Below the pieces are notes generated by a model. That model was not told where the DNA came from, did not search any database, and saw nothing but the letters and a program-made list of their open reading frames with translations. Both the position numbers and the translations under genes were made by a program. From Flavobacterium aurantiibacter (GTDB taxonomy: Bacteria > Bacteroidota > Bacteroidia > Flavobacteriales > Flavobacteriaceae), in contig NZ_NOXX01000201.1 in assembly GCF_002251775.1 (NCBI RefSeq), positions 431 to 57,823 of the forward strand: DNA of 57,393 nt, given 5' to 3'. The stretch's first letter is position 1. Each line of letters begins with the position of its first letter. Below, piece by piece: positions 9,587-18,346 of this stretch.

Positions 9587-9612
9587 GCAACTGCATATCT
9601 TTTGGCAGTTGC
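9587..9612 (+). terminator. Rho-independent terminator
   Basis: GCAACTGC at 9587-9594 pairs with GCAGTTGC at 9605-9612 around a 10-base loop, followed by a T-rich run (ATATTTTTTATT). It ends the small gene upstream and isolates the six-gene operon that begins at 9744. Confidence 0.75.
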
Positions 9613-9743
9613 ATATTTTTTATTGACTTCCTTAATATATTTCGAATTTGCTAGGCTTTTTATAGATAATCTGATAATAATAAGTAGTTGTGCGCTTTTT
9701 TTCGATTGAATTGATTAAACTTGTCTAGAACGAATCACAAACT

Positions 9744-10457
9744 ATGAAAGAAGAATATTTTAAGTGGTATTCTCCCAATTTAAGTCGCGAAATCGAAATG
9801 CTGGTATTTGGCCACGCGGGTTATCCAGTTATTTTGTTTCCAACTTCGATGGGAAGCTTCCACGAAAACCGCGATCAAGGATTAATCGGATCGGCACAAT
9901 GGTATCTCGAACAAGGATTAATCCAAATTTTTTGTCCAGATAGTATCGATAAAGACAGCTTTTACAACAAAAACATTCATCCCGCACACCGCATTCAAAA
10001 TCATGTTTGGTACGACAAAATGATTTGCCACGAAATCGTAGAACGCGTGCGTCATAATACGTATTCACATAAAGTCGCTGTTGCCGGCTGTAGCTTCGGG
10101 GGTTATCATGCCGCCAATTTCGCTTTTCGCCATCCAGGATACGTCAGCCACATGTTTTCGATGAGCGGCGCATTCAGCATCAAAAGCTTTATGAACGGTT
10201 TCCATAACGACGATGTGTTCTACAACAGTCCGGAAGATTACCTACACGGTTTAAACGATCACGAACTTTGGAATATGGACATCATTTTAGGAACCAGTAA
10301 TTGGGACATCTGTTTCGATGCAAACCTCAAATTAAGTCGCGTACTTGCTGGTAAATCAGTTGATCATTGGTTGGATATCCGCCAAGATCGCGAACACGAT
10401 TGGCCCGTTTGGCGCGAAATGTTTCCACACTACTTATCACGAATTAAATTCTTCTAA
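9744..10457 (+). CDS. Alpha/beta hydrolase, esterase-D-like
   Basis: A 237-residue alpha/beta hydrolase of the putative-esterase type. The nucleophile elbow is GCSFGG with Ser117, and the C-terminal catalytic histidine is His218 in EHDWPVW. It has no signal peptide, so it should be cytoplasmic. It opens an operon of six genes with spacers of 3-39 bases whose other members are ATP-grasp, GCS2, amidotransferase and GNAT proteins. In such a setting it may release or transfer an acyl or peptidyl product, or hydrolyse an ester intermediate; this is inference. A weak -7-like box (TAAACTTG) lies at 9716-9723. Confidence 0.8.
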   Translation: MKEEYFKWYSPNLSREIEMLVFGHAGYPVILFPTSMGSFHENRDQGLIGSAQWYLEQGLIQIFCPDSIDKDSFYNKNIHPAHRIQNHVWYDKMICHEIVERVRHNTYSHKVAVAGCSFGGYHAANFAFRHPGYVSHMFSMSGAFSIKSFMNGFHNDDVFYNSPEDYLHGLNDHELWNMDIILGTSNWDICFDANLKLSRVLAGKSVDHWLDIRQDREHDWPVWREMFPHYLSRIKFF

Positions 10458-10475
10458 ACTAACAAAGCACTAAAT

Positions 10476-11426
10476 ATGAAAAAGATTGGTATTCTATTTG
10501 GCATGGAAGACACTTTTCCAGCCGCTTTTATCGAACGTGTAAACGAAAAAAATGAAAAAGGCATCATCGCCGAGGCGGTAAGCATCGATAAAGTGATTCA
10601 AAATCGTCCGCACGAATACGCGGTGATCATCGATCGTATTTCGCAAGACGTTCCTTTTTATCGCGCATTCCTCAAAAACGCGGCATTAACAGGAACGAAC
10701 GTTATTAACAATCCGTTTTGGTGGAGTGCCGACGATAAGTTTTTCAACAACTGTTTGGCTGATACATTGGGAGTTCCGCTTCCTAAAACCGTTATTTTAC
10801 CTTCGGCAGAACATCCAACCGACACTACGGCTAAGTCGTTCCGAAACCTCGCATATCCACTCGATTGGGAAGGCATGTTCGATTACGTAGGCTTTCCAGC
10901 GTATATGAAACCGTATGCTGGCGGCGGATGGAAGAATGTATATCGTCTTGAAAATCGCGATGAATTCTGGCAAAAGCACCGGGAAACAGGCCAATTAGTA
11001 ATGCTTTTACAAGAAGAAATTGTGTTCGATTCGTATTTCCGCGTGTATTGCTTAGGCAGAAAAGCGGTACGTATCATGCCTTACGAGCCAAGAAACCCGC
11101 ATCATTTGCGCTATGTGGTTGATAATCCGGTAACCGACAAGAAATTGTTGGCTACGATTAAAGATTACACTTTGCGTTTGTGCAACGGCTTGGGATACGA
11201 TTTCAATACGGTAGAGTTTGCTGTACGCGATGGAATTCCGTATGCAATCGACTTTGGTAACCCAGCACCGGATGCCGAATTAACTTCGGTAGGAAGAGAG
11301 AATTTTGATTGGGTTGTTGAAGAAGCCGCCAAAATGGCCATTGGATTTGCTAAAAAACACAAATCGGGTCAAATGAATTTGCGTTGGGGCGACTTTATCA
11401 AGCAATCTTCCGCACTTCCGCTCTAA
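10476..11426 (+). CDS. ATP-grasp family ligase
   Basis: A 316-residue ATP-grasp enzyme. An N-terminal Rossmann-like part (KKIGILFGME) is followed by the nucleotide-binding lysine strand (FPAYMKPYAGGGW, about residues 142-154), the adenine-linker region (MLLQEE), and the C-terminal metal-binding motif VEFAVRDGIPYAIDFGNPAP, where the Glu and Asn bind Mg2+. Such enzymes join a carboxylate to an amine or thiol through an acyl phosphate. The pairing with a GCS2 ligase and a glutamine amidotransferase points to synthesis or amidation of a small amino-acid-like molecule or peptide tail. Substrates unknown. It lies 18 bases after the esterase gene. Confidence 0.85.
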   Translation: MKKIGILFGMEDTFPAAFIERVNEKNEKGIIAEAVSIDKVIQNRPHEYAVIIDRISQDVPFYRAFLKNAALTGTNVINNPFWWSADDKFFNNCLADTLGVPLPKTVILPSAEHPTDTTAKSFRNLAYPLDWEGMFDYVGFPAYMKPYAGGGWKNVYRLENRDEFWQKHRETGQLVMLLQEEIVFDSYFRVYCLGRKAVRIMPYEPRNPHHLRYVVDNPVTDKKLLATIKDYTLRLCNGLGYDFNTVEFAVRDGIPYAIDFGNPAPDAELTSVGRENFDWVVEEAAKMAIGFAKKHKSGQMNLRWGDFIKQSSALPL

Positions 11427-11455
11427 ATGATGTTTAACGTCAGATCCAAAAACAC

Positions 11456-12565
11456 ATGAAAACCAAACTACCCACTTTTACTTTAGGAGTAGAGGAGGAA
11501 TACCAGATAATTGATCCGCAAACGCGGGATTTACGTTCACACTTGTCGAAGATTGTCGACGGCGCCAAGATTATTCTTAACGAGCAGGTAAAAGCCGAGA
11601 TGCATCAAAGCGTTGTGGAAGTTGGTACCAACATTTGCAATAACGTGGCCGAAGCCGAATCGGAAATTAAGTTTCTGCGTTCCAAAATTGTCGAATTAGC
11701 CGATAAACAAAATTTGGTTGTCGGCGGTGCGGGAACACATCCGTTTTCGCGTTGGCAAGATCAACCCATCACCGACGATCCGCGCTATCACAACATTGTC
11801 AATGAATTGCAAGACGCAGCGCGTTCCAACCTCATTTTTGGAATGCATTGTCATGTGGGAATCGAAAATCGCGAAATCGGTATGCAATTGATGAATCAAG
11901 CCTGCTATTTCTTACCACACATTTTTGCACTTTCAACGAATTCGCCGTTTTGGGAAGGCCGACAAACCGGATATAAATCGTTTAGAACCAAGGTTTTCGA
12001 TAAGTTTCCGAGAACAGGTTTACCCGAATATTTCGATTCAGTTTCCGCTTACGACAATTATCTCGACACGCTAGTAAAGACAAACTGTATCGATAATCCA
12101 AAGAAAATTTGGTGGGATTTACGTTTACATCCGTTTTACAACACCATCGAATTCCGAATCTGCGATATGTCGCTAACAGTCGATGAGACTATGTGTTTAG
12201 TAGCCATTATTCAGGCGATAGTCGCTAAGTTGTATAAATTAACTGTACAAAACACCAGTTTCAACATTTATCGATTGGCGCTAATCAAAGAGAATAAATT
12301 CCGTGCTGCGCGTTATGGAATCGAAAACTGCATGATCGATTTTGGTTTGAAACAAGAAGTTGAAACAAAAGCTTTGATTTTAGAACTGCTTGATTTTGTG
12401 GAAGATGTTGTAGATGAGCTTGGCAGCAGAAAACAAATCGAGTACGTGCACCGCATGATGGCTGAAGGTACAGGAGCCGACAAGCAATTGGCTGTTTTTA
12501 ATCAAACGCAAGATTTAACGAAAGTAGTAGATTTCATAACTGCCGAATTTACGAAGGGACTTTAA
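11456..12565 (+). CDS. GCS2-type carboxylate-amine ligase (YbdK-like)
   Basis: A 369-residue member of the glutamate-cysteine ligase GCS2/YbdK family, glutamine-synthetase fold. The signature TLGVEEEYQIID is at the N-terminus, with acidic Mg2+/ATP ligands, and GMHCHVGIEN and RICD match the conserved active-site strands. The family forms gamma-glutamyl-type amide bonds. No glutathione synthetase (gshB) is adjacent, and the gene sits between two unrelated ligase genes, so a role in plain glutathione synthesis is unlikely; a pathway-specific amidoligase is the better guess. Confidence 0.85.
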   Translation: MKTKLPTFTLGVEEEYQIIDPQTRDLRSHLSKIVDGAKIILNEQVKAEMHQSVVEVGTNICNNVAEAESEIKFLRSKIVELADKQNLVVGGAGTHPFSRWQDQPITDDPRYHNIVNELQDAARSNLIFGMHCHVGIENREIGMQLMNQACYFLPHIFALSTNSPFWEGRQTGYKSFRTKVFDKFPRTGLPEYFDSVSAYDNYLDTLVKTNCIDNPKKIWWDLRLHPFYNTIEFRICDMSLTVDETMCLVAIIQAIVAKLYKLTVQNTSFNIYRLALIKENKFRAARYGIENCMIDFGLKQEVETKALILELLDFVEDVVDELGSRKQIEYVHRMMAEGTGADKQLAVFNQTQDLTKVVDFITAEFTKGL

Positions 12566-12578
12566 CAATTTCCTGCCT

Positions 12579-12586
12579 TATATTTG
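12579..12586 (+). promoter_or_regulatory. Internal -7 promoter box before the amidotransferase gene
   Basis: TATATTTG is a perfect TAnnTTTG match, 18 bases before the ATG at 12605. It overlaps a possible upstream TTG start at 12584, which argues for the ATG as true start and suggests the second half of the operon can be transcribed alone. No strong -33 box is visible. Confidence 0.5.
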
Positions 12587-12604
12587 CAATCTGACACAAC
12601 ACAA

Positions 12605-13432
12605 ATGAATCAAGAAATTAAAATTGCTATACTCGATATGTACGACGGCGAGCCCAATCAAGGCATGCGCTGCATCATAGATATCATAAACAGATTCAAT
12701 CAGTTAGTTAGCTTCAAGGTTTTTAATGTAAGAGGAAAAGCTGAGTTTCCCGCTTTAGCCGAATACGATATTTATATTTCGACTGGCGGACCGGGAAATC
12801 CCTTGGAAGGTGATGGCGTTTGGGATGCACAGTATTTCAAATTTATCGATGAGTTAATGCTGTGGAATAAGGAAAAACCAATAAAAAAGCATATTCTTTT
12901 TATTTGTCATTCCTTCCAAATGGCTTGTAAACACTTTGGACTTGCGGAAATAACGAAACGAAATGATACGTCATTCGGTGTAATGACCGTGCACAAAACT
13001 AAAGAAGGATTTGACGACCCGATTTTTGAAGGTCTAGACGATCCATACTATGCAGTCGATTCGCGCGATTATCAGGTGGTTCAACCTAAGCTGAGCGTTT
13101 TCAAAAAACACGGCGCGCAAATCTTATCGTTGGAAAAAATCCGTGATCACGTGCAGTACGAACGCGCAATTATGGCTGTTCGATTCTCAGAATACGCTAT
13201 TGGAACGCAATTTCACCCCGAAGCCGACCCAATAAGCTTCATAGCTAATTTGCGCGACGAGAAAAAACGCGAGCGCATTAAAGCCATGAAAGGCAGAAGA
13301 AAATTTAGAAATATGTTAGAAGATTTGCTTGACGACGAAAAGGTGTATCGCACCAACGAAACCTTTATCCCAAACTTTCTTCGAACAGCTATCAATCACT
13401 TGCTTACACACAAAAAAATACAATCTAATTAG
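12605..13432 (+). CDS. Class I glutamine amidotransferase
   Basis: A 275-residue protein starting at the ATG at 12605; an in-frame TTG at 12584 would lie inside a promoter box. The class I amidotransferase triad is present: Cys101 in FICHSFQ (the usual GICxGxQ is altered) and His204/Glu206 in QFHPEADP. The N-terminal IAILDMYDGEPNQGM resembles stand-alone GMP-synthase-like amidotransferases. The enzyme should release ammonia from glutamine and pass it to a partner synthetase; the neighbouring ATP-grasp proteins are the obvious candidates. About 70 C-terminal residues after the triad are charged and helical, an addition to the minimal domain. Confidence 0.85.
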   Translation: MNQEIKIAILDMYDGEPNQGMRCIIDIINRFNQLVSFKVFNVRGKAEFPALAEYDIYISTGGPGNPLEGDGVWDAQYFKFIDELMLWNKEKPIKKHILFICHSFQMACKHFGLAEITKRNDTSFGVMTVHKTKEGFDDPIFEGLDDPYYAVDSRDYQVVQPKLSVFKKHGAQILSLEKIRDHVQYERAIMAVRFSEYAIGTQFHPEADPISFIANLRDEKKRERIKAMKGRRKFRNMLEDLLDDEKVYRTNETFIPNFLRTAINHLLTHKKIQSN

Positions 13433-13440
13433 TAAGCACC

Positions 13441-14628
13441 ATGATTACAGACTACAGAAAACGCTTTAACGAGGCTTTTTCAACCGAAAAGTACGACGCT
13501 TTCAAACAAGCTGTAGCTGCCGATTTCGACTATATGCCTACGTTTCGGATGGCGGAAACTCCTTTATTCGTCGACGAATCTCTGAAAAAGCAACTCATAG
13601 ATGCTTGCGAACAAGTCATCGACTTTATAAAAAATCCGGATTTCAAAACACAAACGCAACGTGCGCTAGAACTCAACAAAGAAGTGCCAAACGAAACCGA
13701 GCACACCGAGTTTTTAGCAATCGATTTTGGAATTTGTGAAGAAAACGGAGCTGTAGTTCCAAAACTTATTGAAGTGCAAGGATTTCCGTCGCTTTTTAAT
13801 TTCCAAATCGAAATCTTCGAAAAATTCAAAAGCGTATATCCATTTTTATCGGAACTAACACCGTTTTTTAATAACATTAGTAACGAAGAGTACTACGAAA
13901 TTTTTGGAAAGGTTATTCTAGGGAATCACGCTCCCGAAGAAGTAGTGCTTTTAGAAATCGAACCAGAAAAGCAAAATACCAAAATCGATTTCTACTATTG
14001 TGCGCGGCAATTCGGTATAAAGATTCTTTGTGTGACTGAGGTTATCAAACAAGGAAATCAGCTGTATTACAATGAAAACGGCGATTTAAAACCGATAAAG
14101 CGTATCTACAATCGCGTGATTTTTGACGAGCTCGATGTTCGCACCGATTTAAAACTAAACTTTTCATTTACAGAAGATTTAGCTGTGGAATGGGCCGGAC
14201 ATCCAAATTGGTTCTTTCGAATTAGCAAGTTCATATTGCCGTATCTTAAAGGAACGTATTTTATTGATACACAATTGCTAAGCGAGATTGAAGAAATACC
14301 AGCCGATTTAGAAAATTACGTACTAAAACCACTTTTCTCGTTTAGCGGCTCTGGAGTTGTTTTTCACGTAACGAAAGCAGATATCGACGCAGTTGTCGAT
14401 AAAGATTTATATATTTTGCAGAAAAAAGTGCATTACAAACCTGTAGTGCAATCGCCCGACGGCTTGGTAAAAGCTGAAATTAGAGTACTTTGTTTGTGGC
14501 CAAACGGAGCAGACCGACCTACACTGCTTTGCAATTTGGTTCGACTAAGTAGAGGAGAAATGATTGGAGTGAAGTTTAACAAAGACAAAGATTGGGTAGG
14601 AGGTACCCTAGGCCTTTTTACAAAATAA
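13441..14628 (+). CDS. Second ATP-grasp-like ligase, possibly circularly permuted
   Basis: A 395-residue protein. It contains KLIEVQGFPSLFNF (about residues 120-133), which resembles the Glu-x-Asn/Gln metal strand of ATP-grasp enzymes, and further on VLKPLFSFSGSGVVF (about 296-310), which resembles the lysine strand and glycine-rich loop, then LVKAEIRVLCLW. The metal strand coming before the lysine strand suggests a circularly permuted ATP-grasp, as in glutathionylspermidine synthetase. It follows the amidotransferase gene by 8 bases and may use its ammonia. Function and substrates unknown; assignment rests on motif order alone. Confidence 0.6.
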   Translation: MITDYRKRFNEAFSTEKYDAFKQAVAADFDYMPTFRMAETPLFVDESLKKQLIDACEQVIDFIKNPDFKTQTQRALELNKEVPNETEHTEFLAIDFGICEENGAVVPKLIEVQGFPSLFNFQIEIFEKFKSVYPFLSELTPFFNNISNEEYYEIFGKVILGNHAPEEVVLLEIEPEKQNTKIDFYYCARQFGIKILCVTEVIKQGNQLYYNENGDLKPIKRIYNRVIFDELDVRTDLKLNFSFTEDLAVEWAGHPNWFFRISKFILPYLKGTYFIDTQLLSEIEEIPADLENYVLKPLFSFSGSGVVFHVTKADIDAVVDKDLYILQKKVHYKPVVQSPDGLVKAEIRVLCLWPNGADRPTLLCNLVRLSRGEMIGVKFNKDKDWVGGTLGLFTK

Positions 14629-14631
14629 TTT

Positions 14632-15177
14632 ATGCCCTTCAGATCAAACGACCTTAAAAATGATTTAGTTCGTCTGGAATTACTTGTGCCTGAACATTTC
14701 GATGAACTGTACAGCGTTGCTTCTGATTACCGCATTTGGGAACAACACCCAGAAAAAAATAGACACGAAATTGAAGTTTTCCGAAAGTACTTTCACAGCG
14801 CGCAAAACGCCGCTGCTGCCTACGTAATTCGAGATCGAATAACTTCCAAAATTATCGGTTCATCCCGTTTTTACCAGCACAACCAATTTTTTAAAAGCAT
14901 CGCTATCGGATACACATTTCTTGCAGTCGATTATTGGGGTGGTGTTTACAATCGTGCAATCAAACAACTAATGATTAATCATGCTTTTTCGTTAGACATC
15001 GAACACATAATTTTTCATGTCGGCAAATATAATTTCCGTTCACAAAAAGCAGTACTCAAATTAGGAGCGAAATTGTTTGGCGAATCCGAATTCGAATCAA
15101 CGAGCGACAATCCCGTTAATCTGGAGTTTCGACTTTCTCGAGAAGATTGGGAAAAACACAATAAACTATACGAATAA
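14632..15177 (+). CDS. GNAT acetyltransferase, RimJ/RimL-like
   Basis: A 181-residue GNAT-fold protein. Residues about 15-25 (VRLELLVPEHF) form the first strand-helix, IGYTFLAVDYWGGVYN is motif A of the RimJ/RimL subgroup, and HVGKYNFRSQKAVLKLGAKLFG is the motif-B region with the conserved Asn-x-x-S-x-x-A-x-x-K-x-G pattern. It starts 3 bases after the ATP-grasp-like gene and closes the six-gene operon, ended by the hairpin at 15189-15224. It could acetylate the amine of the product or use another acyl donor. Confidence 0.82.
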   Translation: MPFRSNDLKNDLVRLELLVPEHFDELYSVASDYRIWEQHPEKNRHEIEVFRKYFHSAQNAAAAYVIRDRITSKIIGSSRFYQHNQFFKSIAIGYTFLAVDYWGGVYNRAIKQLMINHAFSLDIEHIIFHVGKYNFRSQKAVLKLGAKLFGESEFESTSDNPVNLEFRLSREDWEKHNKLYE

Positions 15178-15188
15178 AACGCTCGCAA

Positions 15189-15224
15189 AAAAAAAGCTGT
15201 ACTCGTTTGAATACAGCTTTTTTT
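15189..15224. terminator. Bidirectional rho-independent terminator
   Basis: A 13-bp perfect stem, AAAAAAAGCTGTA (15189-15201) with TACAGCTTTTTTT (15212-15224), loop of 10 bases. A-run and T-run on the two sides let it end both the ligase operon (plus) and prfB (minus). Confidence 0.85.
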
Positions 15225-15244
15225 ATGATAAACCTAAGCGTTTT

Positions 15245-16346
15245 TTACGCTTCTTCTTCTTTCTGACCCATGAGCATCAGATACGCTTTCAGAAACGCAT
15301 CAATTTCGCCGTTCATAACGCCATCCACGTCCGATGTTTCAAATTGTGTTCGCACGTCCTTAACCAGTTTATACGGATGCATGACGTAATTTCGAATCTG
15401 CGAACCCCACTCAATTTTCATCTTTTTGGCTTCAATTTCATCGCGTAAGGCCTGCTTTTTCTTTAATTCAATTTCATACAACTGCGATTTCAGCAATTGC
15501 ATGGCTTTGGTTTTATTGTCGAGCTGCGAACGCGTTTCCGAATTCTCAATGATGATACCCGTAGGATGGTGGCGCAATCGCACGGCCGTTTCAACTTTGT
15601 TTACGTTTTGACCGCCCGCACCGCTTGAACGCATGGTTTCCCAGCTAATATCGGCGGGTGAAATTTCGATTTCTATCGTATCATCTGCCAGCGGATACAC
15701 GTACACCGAAACAAACGATGTATGCCGCTTGGCATTGCTATCAAACGGAGAAATGCGCACTAATCGATGCACGCCGTTTTCGCCTTTCAGATACCCAAAC
15801 GAATAATCGCCTTCAAACTCAAGCGTAACGGTTTTAATTCCAGCAACTTCGCCAGCTTGAAAGTTTAGTTCTTTCACTTTGTAACCGTTTTTCTCGCCCC
15901 ACATCAAGTACATTCGCATGAGCATAGCTGCCCAATCGCACGATTCTGTTCCGCCTGCACCTGCGGTAATTTGTAAAACGGCACTCATAGCATCGCCTTC
16001 GTCCGACAACATATTGCGGAATTCAATGGCTTCTATGTGTGAATTTGCAGCATCAAACGCCGTGTCGAGTTCTTCTTCGGTAAGTTCGCCTTCGCGGAAA
16101 AATTCCAATGCCAATTGCAACTCCTCGGTTAAATTCTCGGCTTTTTTGTAGTCGTCTACCCAATGTTTTTTAGAACGCAGTGTTTTAACAAATGCTTCTG
16201 CTTGTTTGGGTTGGTTCCAAAAATCGGGCGCCAAGGTCTTTTCTTCGTCGTTGGCTATTTCGATAAGCTTGGCATCTATGTCAAAGATACCTCCTCAGCG
16301 CACCAAGGCGCTCTACAATACCCTTAATCTGTTCGGTATTTGTCAT
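15245..16346 (-). CDS. prfB: Peptide chain release factor 2, with programmed +1 frameshift
   Basis: RF2 frees the nascent protein at UGA and UAA. Translation starts at the ATG at 16346, reads 21 codons to CTT, meets an in-frame TGA (16281-16283) and must shift +1 to continue for 345 more codons, giving 366 residues, the usual RF2 length. The slip site CTT-TGA-C is preceded by AGGAGGT (16289-16295 on the plus strand), the internal Shine-Dalgarno-like stimulator known from E. coli prfB. The GGQ motif ([16 protein letters not shown]) and the stop-recognition SPF tripeptide ([12 protein letters not shown]) are both present. RF2 levels therefore control their own synthesis. Confidence 0.95.
16281..16295 (-). 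promoter_or_regulatory. prfB recoding site
   Basis: On the minus strand: AGGAGGT, then ATCTTTGAC. CTT TGA is the slippery codon plus in-frame stop. When RF2 is scarce the ribosome slips to TTT and continues in the +1 frame. The AGGAGG is striking in a genome where Shine-Dalgarno sites before ordinary genes are hard to see. Confidence 0.92.
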
Positions 16347-16395
16347 AAATAAGTCTAATTTTGCGTGCTCAAAAGTAAGACTTCTTTGCCTACAA

Positions 16396-17430
16396 ATGGA
16401 AATAAACTTAATTAGCGATACGGTAACTAAACCAACACAGGAAATGCTCCGTGCGATGTTTCAAGCACCCGTGGGCGACGATGTGTACAAACAAGATCCA
16501 ACGGTGAACGAATTGGAGCGAAAAGTGGCCGCCTTATTTGGTAAAGAAGCTGCCTTGTTTTTCCCGTCGGGTACTATGGCCAATCAAACAGCTATTAAAT
16601 TGCATACGCAACCGGGCGACCAGCTAATTTGCGATAAGTATGCGCACGTTTTTAATTACGAAGCCGGCGGCGTTGCTTTTAACAGCGGTGTTTCGTGTGC
16701 GTTAATCGACGGCGATTGCGGGAAGATTAGAGCCGATCAAGTGCAGGCCGCTATAACCGATCCTGAGTTTTACCACAGTCCGCTTACAAGTTTGGTTTGC
16801 GTTGAAAACACGACGAATAAAGGCGGCGGCGCCTGCTACGAGTTGACCGAACTTGCTGCCATTGCCAACGTTTGCCGGCAAAATCAATTAAAGTTTCATC
16901 TCGATGGTGCCCGAATCTGGAACGCTTTGGTGGCTAAACAGCAGCAACCATTGAGTTTTGGTGCGTATTTCGATACGATTTCCGTTTGTTTTTCAAAAGG
17001 TTTGGGTGCGCCAATCGGTTCGGCTTTGGTGGGCGATGCGGCGCTGATTCACAAGGCGTTGCGTATCCGAAAAGTGCTTGGCGGCGGCATGCGTCAGGCG
17101 GGCTATTTGGCAGCTGCAGCCATTTATGCACTCGATAATCACGTCGGGCGTTTGGCCGAAGATCACCGCAGAGCTAAGGAGTTGGGCGCTATTTTGTCGC
17201 AAATGTCGTGGGTGGCGCGCGTTGAGCCTGTCGAAACCAATATTGTTATTTTTTCTTTGCAACCTGGTTTAAACGAAGCGGCTTTGATACAGCGTTTAAA
17301 AGAGCGCAAAATTTACATCAGCAGCATGGGTAACAACAAACTGCGCATGGTCACACATCTTGATTATAAGGAAGTTATGCACGATTATGTATTAGAAAGC
17401 ATTAGCCGAATTGGTGCGCGAGTAGGATAG
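16396..17430 (+). CDS. Low-specificity L-threonine aldolase-like PLP enzyme
   Basis: A 344-residue fold-type I PLP enzyme of the beta-eliminating lyase/threonine aldolase family. It begins [16 protein letters not shown], typical of the family. The PLP-ring Asp lies in [10 protein letters not shown] and the Schiff-base lysine is Lys201 in [15 protein letters not shown]. The enzyme cleaves L-threonine or allo-threonine to glycine and acetaldehyde in the cytoplasm. It has its own upstream region of 49 bases opposite prfB. Its codon use has more GC than the genes that follow at 17.6-20.1 kb. Confidence 0.88.
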   Translation: MEINLISDTVTKPTQEMLRAMFQAPVGDDVYKQDPTVNELERKVAALFGKEAALFFPSGTMANQTAIKLHTQPGDQLICDKYAHVFNYEAGGVAFNSGVSCALIDGDCGKIRADQVQAAITDPEFYHSPLTSLVCVENTTNKGGGACYELTELAAIANVCRQNQLKFHLDGARIWNALVAKQQQPLSFGAYFDTISVCFSKGLGAPIGSALVGDAALIHKALRIRKVLGGGMRQAGYLAAAAIYALDNHVGRLAEDHRRAKELGAILSQMSWVARVEPVETNIVIFSLQPGLNEAALIQRLKERKIYISSMGNNKLRMVTHLDYKEVMHDYVLESISRIGARVG

Positions 17431-17656
17431 TTTTTCGAGTTTTCTTATTTGGCCCTTCCGGCGGGTCGTACCTCCGGCGCCGTCGCGCTTTCCCTACAAC
17501 CTTGCCAGCACAAGTCGGCAAAATCACGGTTTCAAACGGGCTTATCAGCCGTTTTCAACCGGTTTTTGCAACGCCTTGCACACGGCAAGGGTTTTCGTCC
17601 AATCGCTAAGGGACCCACCCAAGGCCACGAGAGTTGTTTTTTACGGTTCGTATTTG
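17431..17656. other. Intergenic spacer with repeat copy 2
   Basis: Noncoding. It holds the GC-rich repeat at about 17447-17625 and marks the left edge of an AT-rich accessory island. Confidence 0.55.
17447..17625 (+). repeat. Intergenic repeat, copy 2
   Basis: Starts TTTGGCCCTTCCGGCGGGTCG, continues through GCGCTTTCCCTACAACC and ends near GTCCAATCGCTAAGGG. It has the same order of blocks as copies 1, 3 and 4, with a long GC-rich insert in the middle. Orientation is opposite to copy 3 at the other end of the island. Confidence 0.5.
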
Positions 17657-18346
17657 CTACTTTATTATTTGCTCTATTTTCTCGAGCAGTATTTCAAAAC
17701 GTTCACTTCTTATTAAGGGATGAATATGCATAGCCAAAATTTCATCGGCTTGCGGATGATTTTTTATAACTGATAATTCGTCTTTTATGTAGTTTCTCAC
17801 AATAACATCAGCAGCTAAAATTTCTTCTACTATTGTTGTTCTGTTGTCAATTAGATAGATGATATCTTCAAAATCGTGACTTCCGTAGAAATCATTTTTA
17901 CCGCGATCGTTGTAGGCTTCTAATTTTGTAGCCAGAAAATAAGGAGCAGGTAAAATGTTTATTTCTGTTCCATCTTCTAATGTCACTTGTTCTAAATAAT
18001 CGAAACCTGGTTTATACCAAACATTTGAAACACCAATACTGCTATTTTCCGCTGGCATAATATCAATAGCAATATCCTGATATTTGTATGAACATATCGA
18101 CTGTCCATGCGGATCGGGGTAAAACCCTAATTCTGCCAAGCGTTCTTGCATTTGTGCCCAATCGTTAAAATTGGCTAAGTTAATAGTCAAGTCAATATCT
18201 GTTGTCGGTCTAATCTCTTCCGCTGCAGGATCGTCTGTATATAAACTAATAACTGCTCCGCCAATAAAAACCATTTTAGCTCGCAATTCTTGTAATCCTT
18301 GAGCTACTTTAGCAACTAATGCAAGATTTATGATTTTGTTATGCAT
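17657..18346 (-). CDS. Nucleotidyltransferase, AbiEii/MNT-like, of a two-gene module
   Basis: A 229-residue nucleotidyltransferase-fold protein. The Gly-Gly strand (MVFIGGAVISLY) and the metal-binding Asp-x-Asp in TTDIDLTI match minimal nucleotidyltransferases of the AbiEii/toxin type; a third acidic strand is in IAIDIM. It overlaps the upstream wHTH gene by 8 bases. Such pairs occur in phage defence and type IV-like toxin-antitoxin modules, where the NTase modifies tRNA or another target. Activity here is unproven. AT-rich composition and position suggest horizontal acquisition. Confidence 0.75.
   Translation of the reverse strand: MHNKIINLALVAKVAQGLQELRAKMVFIGGAVISLYTDDPAAEEIRPTTDIDLTINLANFNDWAQMQERLAELGFYPDPHGQSICSYKYQDIAIDIMPAENSSIGVSNVWYKPGFDYLEQVTLEDGTEINILPAPYFLATKLEAYNDRGKNDFYGSHDFEDIIYLIDNRTTIVEEILAADVIVRNYIKDELSVIKNHPQADEILAMHIHPLIRSERFEILLEKIEQIIK

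Noticed and set aside
13530-13877. 115-residue minus-strand frame
   Set aside because: Antisense shadow inside the ATP-grasp-like gene; low-complexity Ser/Phe composition.
17449-17733. 94-residue plus-strand frame between threonine aldolase and the NTase gene
   Set aside because: Mostly formed by the intergenic repeat copy 2 and the antisense end of the NTase gene; no start signal.
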